Source: Protopterus annectens
Lineage: Eukaryota > Chordata > Ceratodontiformes > Protopteridae
Assembly (NCBI RefSeq): GCF_019279795.1
Contig: NC_056745.1
Location: 1,491,375,503 to 1,491,439,502, forward strand
Direction of reading: 5' to 3'
Length of the DNA stretch: 64,000 bases
The notes under the pieces are model-generated. The model saw only the letters and a list, made by a program, of their open reading frames with translations. It was not told the origin of the DNA and did no database searches. A program made the position numbers and the translations under genes. Positions 19,040-31,400 of this stretch are shown here, in pieces (the stretch's first letter is position 1; each line of letters begins with the position of its first letter).

Positions 19040-20840
19040 TCATTGAGACTGTTTATCATAGGGAGGTGTCTTGTTGTTTCCAAATTTGGAAGTGGAAGCA
19101 CCCCATTGCTTAGTTCTGAGAGTCCCTTGGGACTGAAACCTGGTGCTTTTGGAGTGTCTGGGTTTGGCTTGATTGGTTCTGGAAGGAGCTGGAAAGGGCC
19201 AGTTCTTAGTAGGCCAGTGCCTACTAAATCTTGGAGGTTGTACTTGTAAGAAATCTTTCACAGTTTGCATAGATTTAGCTTTATCTTCCATCTTTTTTAG
19301 AACTTCTTCAGCCTTATTGCCAAACAGACAGTCCTGATGCAAAGGAGCATCCAACAGTTTTGCTTTAACATTATCAGGCAGAGATTGCTCCTTAGGCCAA
19401 GCATGCCTTCTAAGATTAGACCCAGTAATGGCAGCCCTGCAAGAGGCCAAGAATCAAAACCACATTGCAAAGTATGTTTTCCAACTTGTTCAGCTGAATG
19501 CAATAAATCCTGTAAATCTTTATTTTCCACACAGTCAGAAATCATCATTTTCTGTTTAAGCAGTCCCATGATATGCTGTTGATATTTTAGCATATGGAAT
19601 TGACAGTTTAAAGCCCTGATTGCCAAGGTTGCAGAAGTATAAACCTTTTTACCCCATCTATCCATCGCTCTGGAGTCTCTATCAGAAGGGGTAGGATTTT
19701 AAGCAGTAAAAGCCTTAATACCCTTGGGCCCCTGAGAAATGGTTTCTGGGTCCGCAACAGGATTTATGAAAAGGAATTTGTGGGACTCAGGAACCCTGTA
19801 GTATCTGTCTGGTTTACTAGTGACTGGAGGCAGGGAATCAGGGGCCATAATGGATTCCGAAAACACATCATCAACAATGTCTAGTACAGAGGGTATAGCC
19901 AAAGGTCTATGCTGAGGTAGGAGGAAAGCCCTAAGCCTTTTTTTTGGATTCAGAAAATTCCTGGCAGTGGAAATGCTCCCTTAAGGTATGTAAAGTTTCC
20001 CCAAAAGAAAAATCCTCAGGGGGAGCAGCAGAGGGAATGGAATCCTCTACATCAGAATCCTCAAAAGTAGGTATGGACAAATCCAGGTCATCAGAAGAGT
20101 CAGAAGAGAAACAGTCCTGTTCAGAAGAGTCATAGTCAAGTTCAGCCCTAGGCCTCTTAGAAGAGGGGGTTGACTACCCCTAATAACAGTAATTAAATCT
20201 TCAGCCATTTTGATCATTTGCTTTTTAGGCATAGGGGCCTGAACATGTGGCCTGGGCGTCGGTTTTTTGACATAGATCGAGATTTAGGCTTTGGTATTGA
20301 AGGTGGAGTCGGTTTAATATGCAAGTCTGTAGGCCTGAATACACCCTCAGAAGCCGGTGTCTGCACAGCAGCTCCGGAACCATCCAAGTTAGAGACATCC
20401 GCGGGTTCTATAGGTGAGGCATCTCGCTGCATACCGGACTCCGAATGGGTCTCAGTAGAGGCCTGTGAATCAGAAGTAGCGGGTATCAGGGGCTGCGAAA
20501 GCACCTCACTGAGTACCGGCGAACTGGCGACTGGCTTAGCAGAAGCGTTGTCGGCAGATTTGGACCTCAACGGCCTGTCTCTGTCTTTTTCTTTGTGTTT
20601 TTTCAGTATTCCGGTCGTCGGATTGCTAACTAACAACATTTCTGGATAATTAAACCTAGAACCGAAATATTTAGAAGCAAAAATGTACCGATGACGGCTG
20701 GTGCGCTGATTAAATAAAGCACAAAACCGACAACAAGGTACGTCGTGGTCAGGGCCTAGGCAAGGAATATAGTACAAATGAAAATCCTTATGAGGAATTT
20801 GCTTCCCACAAGTAATAAAATTATTAACTTTTACTGACAT
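19040..20840 (-). pseudogene. DIRS gag-like ORF, broken
   Basis: The start is the ATG at 20840. The N-terminal module has a Cys/His pattern (CGKQIPH, YIPCLGPDHD, CCRFC; C11, C27, H32, C36, C37, C40), a likely zinc-binding unit shared with DIRS copy 2. A Ser/Pro/Thr-rich, acidic middle follows. The later open pieces are 19902-19699 (VLDIVDDVFSES), 19665-19297 (DRWGKKVYTSATLAIRALN) and 19450-19040 (RRHAWPKEQSLPDNVKAKLL), which fall in different frames, so several shifts or stops exist. The order agrees with copy 2. In DIRS the first ORF is thought to be a structural, RNA-binding protein; no further function can be read from the sequence. Confidence 0.75.
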
Positions 20841-20981
20841 TGGTAAGGAGCAAGAAAAAATTTCCCCAACGGGGTAATTAGCTTTTTAGTTGAAGACTTC
20901 GGTTCTGAAACTCGAAAATGAAAATTTCATGAGTCGGCCGACCGGCACTTGCAAACTGCTTCTGCTTCGGGCACCGCTCGG

Positions 20982-21165
20982 CAAGAAAGACTGATCTAAT
21001 GGCGTTGGCTGCATGTTTTATACCCCTGATGACCTGACGTCATGGAAGAAGGGACAGCAACCGACGCAGGACCCAAGACTTTGTTAATCAGGCCGACTGA
21101 GGGCAACCTGCCAGCAGATTATCCAAATATAATGAATGCAACAGTGGAACACGAAGGACATCAGC
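20982..21165. repeat. Right ITR of DIRS copy 1
   Basis: This is the inverted mate of 15596-15817, from GGCAAGAAAGACTGATC to about GAACACGAAGGACATC. Confidence 0.85.
21016..21022 (-). promoter_or_regulatory. TATA-like box of DIRS copy 1
   Basis: TTTTATA on the plus strand reads TATAAAA on the minus strand, about 180 bases upstream of the gag ATG at 20840. The same box sits at the equivalent place in DIRS copy 2. It is a plausible promoter for the minus-strand transcript, not tested. Confidence 0.5.
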
Positions 21166-21694
21166 TTAATTCCAGCTCTCCCAATCTGAAAACAGAAACT
21201 TGGCAGAAAAGCCAGTGGACCTAGACTTCTGTGTAAAGTTCAGTAACTGCCTGGATGCCAGGAAAAGGAAACAAACAGAACCTGGAAGAAAATCAGCTAA
21301 AAACGCCAAGAAAAAACACAGACTGGGAGAAATACTGACATTCAGCAAGAAGCAATGCAAGTTCAAGGCATGACTTCCAGTAACCTAGACGAATGTATAA
21401 AGCAGCTGCACCACAGACCTGCTTAAAGTAAACGAAACACTGACGGAGTACATCAACATAAACAATAAAAAGCTGAAAAAATGGACGAAGCTTTAAACAG
21501 AGAAGCTGGAAGGAACGGACTATATTAATTTTATGAAAGTTGCTTTATGTAAGCAACTCGACTGGTATTCCACAACAGGAATTGTTAATTGAAAGGGCAC
21601 ATTGTGTTTATGCTCCAAATCTGGTTACAAGAAAACAACCTAGACATTTAACAGTAAAGATGCAGCCTTATCAGCAGAATGAGTTGATTCTGAG

Positions 21695-21872
21695 CAGGAG
21701 CGGCTTTAGGTCAACTGGTGCCCTAGGCAAAAGGGCACCATGGTGCTCCCTACCTCACCACTTGGTGCCCCCATCCTGGTCTACCTACACCAAATAAATA
21801 CTGGAAAAGCACCCTTTCTAGAGTGGTGCCCTAGGCAGCCGCCTAGTTGGCCTATGCCTAAGGCTGGCTATG
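21695..21872. mobile_element. Short hAT-like MITE with 8-bp target-site duplication
   Basis: The 178-bp unit starts CAGGAGCGGCTTTAGG and ends CCTAAGGCTGGCTATG, which are imperfect inverted repeats; the interior also repeats GCCCTAGGC and its complement. The flanks are ATTCTGAG (21687-21694) and AGTCTGAG (21873-21880), an 8-bp duplication with one mismatch, as expected for hAT transposons. It encodes nothing. Confidence 0.65.
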
Positions 21873-22390
21873 AGTCTGAGAAAACTGTGGCAAAAGGACA
21901 AAGTACTAAAAGTGAGAGACGGCAGAGTGTTTGGGAGAATGACTACTCATTGCACACCAGGCTGAAGTGGAGTAAATACATTCCATTATTTAGAGAATGT
22001 CGAAATGCAGGCATGAGATTCAAACTGCTGTACCCATCCATCTTTAAAATATCTTTTGCCTGGAGGTGCAAAATCATTTTTTCATGAAGTACAGGCTAAG
22101 AAGGAACTACAAAAGTTTGTCCAACAAAGGGTGAGCTGTGAATCAGAAGGAGGTTCTGCTTCGTGTCCTTCTGGTGATACAGGCTGCAGAGACTCAGCCT
22201 ATTAAATCTTTTCCACTGTTTCAATAGAAATTGCCTGACAGAAGGAAGAAAACATAAGAGTCGACTAGAAGAATCAGGAATAGGGTGGAAATGAAACAGA
22301 GACAGGATTTGGGAGATGGTGATGAACGGGAATAAAGCTAGCAACATGGAAATTGAGAAATGTGGGGTGATAATGCAATAAGTATATTCA

Positions 22391-22665
22391 TGAAACATGA
22401 CAGAACAAGAAAATCTGAAAATGATAGACTTCCTTGGATTTTGTTAAACTTGTAGGAGACTTTAAAGCATATGCCCTGCTTCATGCTATTAATGTTCGAA
22501 GAATAAAATCAGTTAACTTGGAAGCTGACAACTATGGATTTACAAAGAAATAATTATACTTGTGAAACATGGCAGAACAGGAGGGTCTGCAATACTGGAT
22601 TTTTGTGGACTTTGTTAAATTTGTAGGGGACTCTAAAGCATACCCCCTACTTCACGTCATTAATC
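22391..22665. repeat. Imperfect tandem duplication, about 172-bp spacing
   Basis: TGAAACATGACAGAACAAG (22391 on) and TGAAACATGGCAGAACAGG (22563 on) each begin about 100 bases of matching sequence, through the AAAGCATA and CTTCA(T/C)G stretches to ATTAAT. The copies differ by about one base in seven. Confidence 0.7.
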
Positions 22666-24780
22666 CTTGGAAAAATACTTGGGGGAGGGGAAAAGGAAAA
22701 AGAAAGTTAACTGTAAGCAACATTTTTTTTTTCTTAATGGTACTGCTTTACTGGAGTTTTGCATTATTGTAGCAGCTCACAGGATGTGCAGTAGCAAGTC
22801 CCACGTACACCCCACCCACCACCCAACCAACAGTGACATGGTAGTAAATAAGTAATATTTATAACGAAAGCAGCATGAATATTCATTGTCTATTAGTAGT
22901 TTACCCTTTTCCTCATTGTAGTGAGATCTCAGAGTTGGAATATTTAATTAGCAGGGAGTGTGGGGTGCAGGGTGGTTTGCAAAGGAAAAAAATACAACTG
23001 CAAATACAATTGTTTCCTTCCTTTTTTAACCCCCTGCACTCCTCACCCCCCCCCACTAATAAAATATACCAGCTCTGAGATCACACCACATGGAGGAAAA
23101 CGGTAAAGTATGAACAGACAAGGAATATCCATGCAACAGCCTGTTTCCTGTACAACAACACGTCCCTTTCACCTATCAGTCACTAAACCCAAACAAACAT
23201 CTGCACAGAATAGCCTGCAAAGTACTGCAGTAATACAAAGCCTTTACTGGTGCAAGACTTTTTTTTTTGCAAGCCATGAAGTAGAGTTTTTTGAGTTATT
23301 TTTAAATGTAATGCAGATACTAATATAAACCGGTGCTGTTTTTCCCCCTCCTTTCTCTCTTGTTACTTGCTGAGTTATAACAAATGAGGCACTGAAACGT
23401 AAAAATGAATAAATAAATAAAATGAGAGATGAAGGGTGTGACTAAGGAGCATGACAATGTAACACACAGGGGAATGAGAAGCATGACAATGTAACAGGGA
23501 AATGAAGAGCATGACAATGTAACACACAGGAGAATGAGGAGCATGACAATGTAACACAGGGGAGTGAAGAGCATGACAATGTAACACACAGGAGCATGAG
23601 GAGCATGACAATGTAACACAGGGGAGTGAGGAGCATGACAATGTAACACAGAGGGGAATGAGGAGCATGACAATGTAACACACAGGGGAGTGAGGAGCAT
23701 GACAATGTAACACAGGGGAGTGAGAAGTATGACAATGTAACACAGGGGAATGAGGAGCATGACAATGTAACACACAGGGGAATGAGGAGCATGACAATGT
23801 AACACACAGGGGAATGAGGAGCATGACAATGTAACACACGGGAGTGAGGAGCATGACAATGTAACACACGGGAATGAGGAGCATGACAATGTAACACACG
23901 GGAATGAGGAGCATGACAATGTAACACACAGGAGAATGAGGAGCATGACAATGTACCACACAGGAGAATGAGGAGCATGACAATGTAACACAGGGGAGTG
24001 AAGAGCATGACAATGTAACACAAAGGAGCATGAGGAGCATGACAATGTAACACAGGGGAGTGAGGAGCATGACAATGTAACACAGAGGGGAATGAGGAGC
24101 ATGACAATGTAACACACAGGGGAATGAAGAGCATGACAATGTAACACACGGGAATGAGGAGCATGACAATGTAACACACAGGGAAATGAGGAGATGACAA
24201 TGTAACACACAGGGGAATGAGGAGCATGACAATGTAACACACAGGGGAATGAGGAGCATGACACTAACACAGGGGAATGAGGAGCATGACAATGTAACAC
24301 ACAGGGGATTGAGGAGCATGACAATGTAACACACAGGGAAGTGAGGAGCATGACAATGTAACACACAGGGTAGTGAGGAGCATGACAATGTAACACAGGG
24401 GAGTGAGGAGCATGACAATGTAACACAGGGGAATGAGGAGGATGACAATGTAACACACAGGAAAGTGAGGAGTATGACAATGTAACACACAGAGGAGTGA
24501 GGAGCATGACAATGTAACACAGGGGAGTGAGGAGCATGACAATGTAACACAGGGGAGTGAGGAGCATGACAATGTAACACAGGGGAGTGAGGAGCATGAC
24601 AATGTAACACAGGGAAGTGAGGAGCATGACAATGTAACACAGGGAAATGAAGAGCATGACAATGTAACACACGGGGGTGAGGAGCATGACAATGTAACAC
24701 ACAGGGGAATGAGGAGCATGACAATATAACACAAAGGTGAGTGAAGAGCATGACAATGTAACACACAAAGGAGTGAGGAG

Positions 24781-25425
24781 CATGACAATGTAACACAGGG
24801 GAGTGAGGAGCATGACAATGTAACACAGGGGAATGAGGAGCATTACAATGTAACACAGGGCAATAAGGAGCATGACAATGTAACACACGGGAGAGAGGAG
24901 CATGACAATGTAACACACGGGAGGGAGGAGCATGACAATGTAACACACGGGAGGGAGGAGCATGACAATGTAACACAGGGGAATGAGGAACATGACAAAG
25001 TAACACAGGGGAGTGAGGAGCAAGACAATGTAACACAGGGAAATGAGGAGCATGACAAAGTAACACAGGGGAGTGAGGAGCAAGACAATGTAACACAGGG
25101 AAATGAGGAGCATGACAACACAACAGTGGGGAGTGAGGAGCAAGACAATGTAACACAGGGAAATGAGGAGCATGACAACACAACATTGGGGAGTGAGGAG
25201 CATGACAATGACACACATGGGAATGAGGAGCATGACAATGTAACACAGGGGAGTGAGCAGCATGACAATGTAACACAGGGGAGTGAGGAGCATGACAATG
25301 TAACACAGGGGAGTGAGGAGCATGATAATGTAACACGAGGGAATGAGGAGCATGACAATGTAACACGGGGGAGTGAGGAGCATGACAATGTAACACAGGG
25401 GAGTGAGGAGCATGACAATGTAACA
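24781..25425. repeat. Strict 30-bp register block with 60-bp dimers
   Basis: For about 640 bases every unit is exactly 30 bp. Between 24961 and 25200 units alternate CATGACAAAGTAAC or CATGACAACACAAC with CAAGACAATGTAAC, forming four 60-bp dimers. Because 30 is a multiple of 3, a plus-strand frame also stays open at 25126-25455. Confidence 0.85.
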
Positions 25426-27179
25426 CACAGGGAAGTGAGGAGCACGACAATGTAACACAGGGGAGTGAGGAGCATGACAATGTAACACACAGGGGAGTGA
25501 GGAGCATGACAATGTAACACAGGGGAGTGAGGAGCATGACAATGTAACACACAGGAAAATGAGGAGCATGACAATGTAACACACATGGGAGTGAGAAGCA
25601 TGACAATGTAACACACAGGGGAGTGAGCAGCATGACAATGTAACACAGAGGAATGAGGAGCATGACAATGTAAGACAGGGGAATGAGGTGCATGACAAGG
25701 TAACACAGGGGAATGAGGAGCATGACAATGTACGACACGGGAGTGAGGAACATGACAATGTAACACACGGGAATGAGGAGCATGACAACGTAAAACACAG
25801 GGGAGTGAGGAGCATGACAATGTAACACACAGGGGATTGAGAAGCATGACAATGTACCACAGGAAAATGAGGAGCATGACAATGTAAAACACAGGGGAGT
25901 GAGGAGCATGACAATAACACAGGGGAATGAGGAGCATGACAACGTAACACACAGGGGAGTGAGGAGCATGACAACGTAACACACAAGGGAGTGAGGAGCA
26001 TGACAATGTAACAATCAGGGGAATGAGGAGCATGAGAATGTAACAATCAGGGGAATGAGGAGCATGACAATGTAACACACAAAGGAATGAGGAGCATGAC
26101 AACGTAACACACAAGGGAGTGAGGAGCATGACAAGGTAACACACAGGAGAATGAGAAGCATGACAATGTAACACACAGGGGAATGAGGAGCATGACAATG
26201 TAACTCAGGGGAATGAGGAACATGAGACTGTAACACACGGGAGTGAGGAGCATGACAATGTAACACACAGGGGAGTCAGCAGCATGACAATGTAACACGG
26301 GAATGAGGAGCATGACAAAGTAACTCGGGGGAATGAGGAGCATGACAATGTAACACAGGGGAATGAGGAGCATGACAATGTAACACAGGGGAATGAGGAG
26401 CATGACAATGTAACACAGGGGAATGAGGAGCATGACAATGTAACACACAGGGGAATGAGGAGCATGACAATGTAACACACAGGAGAGTGAGGAGCATGAC
26501 AATGTAACACGGGAATGAGGAGCATGACAATGTAACTCAGGGGAATGAGGAGCATGACAATGTAACACAGGGGAATGAGGAGCATGACAATCTAACACAG
26601 GGAATAAGGAGCATGACAATGTAACACACAAAGGAATGAGGAGCATGACAACGTAACACAGGGGAATGAGGTGCATGACAACGTAACACAGGGGAATGAG
26701 GTGCATGACAACGTAACACACAAGGGAGTGAGGAGTATGACAATGTAACACACAGGGGAATGGGAGCATGACAATGTAACACACAGGGGAATGGGAGCAT
26801 GACAATGTAACACAAGGGAATGAGGAGCATGACAATGTAACACTGGGGAATGAGGTGAGGAGCATGACAATGTAACACAGGAGTGAGGAGCATGACAATG
26901 TAACACACAGGGGAATGGGAGCATGACAATGTAACACAGGGGAGTGAGGAGCATGACAATGTAACACACAGGGGAGTGAGGAGCATGACAATGTAACACA
27001 GGGGAGTGAGGAGCATGACAATGTAACACAGGGGAGTGAGGAGCATGACAATGTAACACACAGGGGAGTGAGGAGCATGACAATGTAACACAGGGGAGTG
27101 AGGAGCATGACAATGTAACACAGGGGAATGAGCAGCATGACAATGTAACACAAAGGGGAGTGAGGAGCATGACAATGTA

Positions 27180-27510
27180 ACACGCAGGGTGTGAGGAGCA
27201 TGACAATGTAACACAGGGGACTGAGGAGCATGACAATGCAACACACAGGGGACTGAGGAGCATGACAATGTAACACACAGGGGAGTGAGGAGCATGACAA
27301 TGTAACACACATGGGAATGAGGAGCTTGACAATGTAACACAGGGGAGTGAGGAGCATGACAATGTAACACACCGGGGAGTGAGGAGGATGACAATGTAAC
27401 AAAAAGGGGAGTGAGGAGCATGACAATGTAACACACAGGGGAATGAGGAGCATGACAATGTAAAACAGAGGAATGAGAAACATGACTATGTAACAAACAA
27501 TGGAGTGAGG
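27180..27510. repeat. Segment duplicated about 3.65 kb away (27.2 kb and 30.85 kb)
   Basis: A run of rare variants recurs in the same order at about 30830-31170: GGGGACTGAGG units with AATGCAAC, an ACACATGGGAATG unit, a GTAACAAAAAGGGG unit, then GACTATGTAACAAACAATGG. A shorter part recurs again at about 31860-31990. Confidence 0.75.
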
Positions 27511-28029
27511 AGTGAGGAGCATGACAATGTAACACAGGGGAATGAGGAGCATGACAATGCAACAAACAAAGGAGTGAGGAGCATGACAATGTAACACAAA
27601 GGGGAGTGAGGAGCATGATAATGTAACACACAGGCGAACGAGGTGCATGACAATGTAACACACAGGGGAGTGAGGAGCATGACAATGTAACACAGGGGAG
27701 TGAGGAGCATGACAATGTAACACACAGGGGAGTGAGGAGCATGACAATGTAACACACAGGGGAGTGAGGAGCATGACAATGTAACACACAGGGGAATGAG
27801 GAGCATGACAATGAAACACAGGGTAATGAGGAACATGACAATGTAACACATAGGGGAGTGAGGAGCATGACAATGTAACACACAGGGGAGTGAGGAGCAT
27901 GACAATGTAACACACAGAAGAGTGAGGAGCATGACAATGTAACACATAGGGGAGTGAGGAGCATGACAATGTAAGACATTGGAGTGAGGAGCATGACAAT
28001 GTAACACACAGGGGAATGAGGAGCATGAC

Positions 28030-28450
28030 AATGTAGCACGCAGGGGAGTGAGGAGCATGCATGTCAATGTAACACAGGGGAAGGAGGAGCATGACAATGT
28101 AATACGGGAATGAGGAGCATGACAATGTAACACAGGGGAATGAGATGCATGACAATGTAACACACAAGGGAATGAGGAGCATGACAATGTAACACAGGGG
28201 AGTGAGGAGCATGACAATGCAACACACAAAGGAATGAGGAGCATGACAACATAACACACAGGGGAGTGAGGAGCATGACATAACACACAGGAGAATGAGA
28301 AGCATGACAATGTAACACAGGGGAATGAGGTGCATGACAACGTAACACAGGGGAGTGAAGAGCATGACAATGTAGCACGCAGGGGAGTGAGGAGCATGAA
28401 TGTCAATGTAACACAGGGGAAGGAGGAGCATGACAATGTAATACGGGAAT
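28030..28450. repeat. About 340-bp higher-order repeat, with a third copy near 29840
   Basis: GTAGCACGCAGGGG and the irregular GAGCATGCATGTCAATG unit, then GGGGAAGGAGGAGC, occur at 28034 and again at about 28373, and with small changes at about 29840. Linked variants (GACAATGCAACACACAAAGG, GAGCATGACATAACACAC) also recur at about 28220, 28525 and 30120. Confidence 0.75.
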
Positions 28451-31400
28451 GAGGAGCATTACAATGCAACACAGGGGAATGAAGAGCATGACAATGTAAC
28501 ACAGGGGAATGAGGAGCACGACAATGCAACACACAAAGGAATGAGGAGCATGACAACATAACACACAGGGGAGTGAGGAGCATGACATAACACACAAGGG
28601 AATGAGAAGCATGACAATGTAACACAGGGGAGTGAGGAGCATGACAATGTAACACACAGGGGAATGAGGAGCATGACAATGTAACACACAGGGGAGTGAG
28701 GAGCATGACAATGTAACACAGGGGAATGAGGAGCATGACAATGTAACACAAAGGGGAGTGAGGAGCATGACAATGTAACACACAGGGGAATGGGAGCATG
28801 ACAATGTAACACACAGGGGAATGGGAGCATGACAATGTAACACACAGGGGAGTGAGGAGCATGACAATGTAACACAGGGGAATGAGGAGCATGACAATGT
28901 AACACAAAGGGGAATGAGGAGCACGACAATGTAACACACAGGGAGTGAGGAGCACGACAATGTAGCACACAGGGGAGTGAGGAGCATGACAATGTAGCAC
29001 ACAGGGGAATGAGCAGTATGACAATGTGGCACACAGGGGAATGAGCAGCATGACAATGTAACACACGGGAATGAGCAGCATGACAATGTAACACACATGG
29101 GAATGAGGAGCATGACAATGTAACACACATGGGAATGAGGAGCATGACAATGTAACACAGGGGAGTGAGGATCATGACAATGTAACAAAGGGGAGTGAGG
29201 ATCATGACAATGTAACACAAAGGGGAGTGAGGATCATGACAATGTAACACAAAGGGGAGTGAGGAGCATGACAATGTAACACAGGGGAGTGAGGAGCATG
29301 ACAATGTAACACACGGGGGAATGGGGAGCATGACAATGTAAAACAAAAGGGAATGAGGAGCATGACAATGTAACACAGGGGACTGAGGAGCATGACAATG
29401 TAACAAAAAGGGGAGTGAGGAGCATGACAATGTAACACACAATGGAGTGAGGAGCATGATAATGTAACACACAGGGGAATGAGGAGCATGACAATGCAAC
29501 ACACAGGGGAATGAGGAGCATGACAATGTAACACACAGGGGAGTGAGGAGCATGACAATGTAACACAGAGGAGTGAGGAGCATGACAATGTAACACACAG
29601 GGGAGTGAGGAGCATGACAATGTAACACACAGGGGAGTGAGGAGCATGACAATGTAACACAGGGGAATGAGGAGCATGACAATGTAACACACAGAGGAGT
29701 GAGGAGCATGACAATGTAACACACAGAGGAGTGAGGAGCATGACAATGTAACACATTGGAGTGAGGAGCATGACAATGTAACACACAGGGGAATGAGGAG
29801 CATGACAATGTAACACAGGGGAGTGAAGAGCATGACAATGTAGCATGCAGGAGAGTGAGGAGCATGCATGTCAATGTAACACAGGGGAAGGAGGAGCATG
29901 ACAATGTAACACATAGGGGAGTGAGGAGCATGACAATGTAACACACAGGGGAATAAGGAGCATGACAATGTAACACACAGGAGAGTGAGGAGCATGACAA
30001 TATAACACAGGGGAATGAGGAGCATGACAATGTAACACAGGGGAGTGAGGAGCATGACAATGTAACACACAGGGGAGTGAGGAGCATGCCAATGTAACAC
30101 AGGGGAATGAGGAGCACGACAATGCAACACACAAAGGAATGAGGAGCATGACAACATAACACACAGGGGAGTGAGGAGCATGACATAACACACAGGGGAA
30201 TGAGAAGCATGACAATGTAACACAGGGGAATGAGGTGCATGACAACGTAACACACAAGGGAATGAGGAGCATGACAATGTAACACAGGGGAGTGAGGAGC
30301 ATGACAATGTAACACAGGGGAGTGAGGAGCATGACAATGTAACACACAGGGGAGTGAGGAGCATGACAATGTAACACACAGGGGAATGGGAGCATGACAA
30401 TGTAACACACAGGGGAATGGGAGCATGACAATGTAACACACAGGGGAGTGAGGAGCATGACAATGTAACACAGGGGAATGAGGAGCATGACAATGTAACA
30501 CACACGGGAATGAGGAGCATGACAATGTAACACAGGGGAATGAGGAGCAAGACAACGTAACACACAGGGGAGTGAGGAGCATGACATCATAAAACACAGG
30601 AGAATGAGAGGCATGACAATGTAACACAGGGGAGTGAGGAGCATGACAGTGTTAACACAAAGGGGAGTGAGAAGCATGGCAGTGTTAACACAAAGGGGAG
30701 TGAGGAGCATGACAATGTAACACACATGGGAATGAGGAGCATGACAATGTAACACAGAGGAATGAGGAGCATGACAATGTAACACAGGGGAGTGAGGAGC
30801 ATGACAATGTAACACACGGGGGAATGAGGAGCATAACAATGTAACACAGGGGACTGAGGAGCATGACAATGCAACACACAGGGGACTGAGGAGCATGACA
30901 ATGCAACACACAGGGGACTGAGGAGCATGACAATGTAACACACAGGGGAGTGAGGAGCATGACAGTGTAACACACATGGGAATGAGGAGCATGACAATGT
31001 AACACAGGGGAGTGAGGAGCATGACAATGTAACACACAGGGAAGTGAGGAGCATGACAATGTAACAAAAAGGGGAGTGAGGAGCATGACAATGTAACACA
31101 CAGGGGAATGAGGAGCATGACAATGTAACACAGGGGAATGAGGAACATGACTATGTAACAAACAATGGAGTGAGGAGCATGACAATGTAGCACAGGGGAA
31201 TGAGGAGCATGACAATGCAACAAACAAAGGAGTGAGGAGCATGATAATGTAACACACAGGCGAACGAGGTGCATGACAATGTAACACACAGGGGAGTGAG
31301 GAGCATGACAATGTAACACAGAGGCGTGAGTAGCATGACAATGTAACACACAGGGGAGTGAGGAGCATGACAATGTAACACACAGGGGAGAGAGGAGCAT

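Larger units (their letters stand above)
15596..21165 (-). mobile_element. DIRS-type tyrosine-recombinase retrotransposon, copy 1
   Basis: The element is complete in structure: a left inverted terminal repeat (ITR, 15596-15817), an internal complementary region (ICR, about 15975-16080), YR (16111-17320), RT-RNase H (17470-18924), gag (19040-20840) and a right ITR (20982-21165). All coding is on the minus strand. Absence of an integrase and presence of YR plus ITRs and ICR define DIRS. A sister copy of the same family lies at 56297-61880. No clear target-site duplication is seen, as expected for YR-mediated integration. Confidence 0.9.
21166..23443. other. Spacer between DIRS copy 1 and the minisatellite
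   Basis: There is no gene. It contains a hAT-like MITE (21695-21872), an imperfect tandem duplication (22391-22665) and poly-purine/poly-pyrimidine runs. The sequence just before the array is AT-rich, with an AATAAATAAATAA run at about 23408-23420. Confidence 0.5.

Noticed and set aside
16303-20649. Plus-strand frames across DIRS copy 1 (such as 16303, 19016, 19337, 20218)
   Set aside because: They are opposite-strand shadows of YR, RT and gag. None shows a protein motif.
22569-22855. Plus-strand frames of 67 and 62 codons
   Set aside because: They fall in the diverged tandem duplication and a poly-T run. The first copy of the duplication does not keep the frame open.
25126-25455. Plus-strand 109-codon frame of a 10-residue repeat
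   Set aside because: It exists only because this stretch is in strict 30-bp register and TAA falls out of frame. It is flanked by array on both sides.
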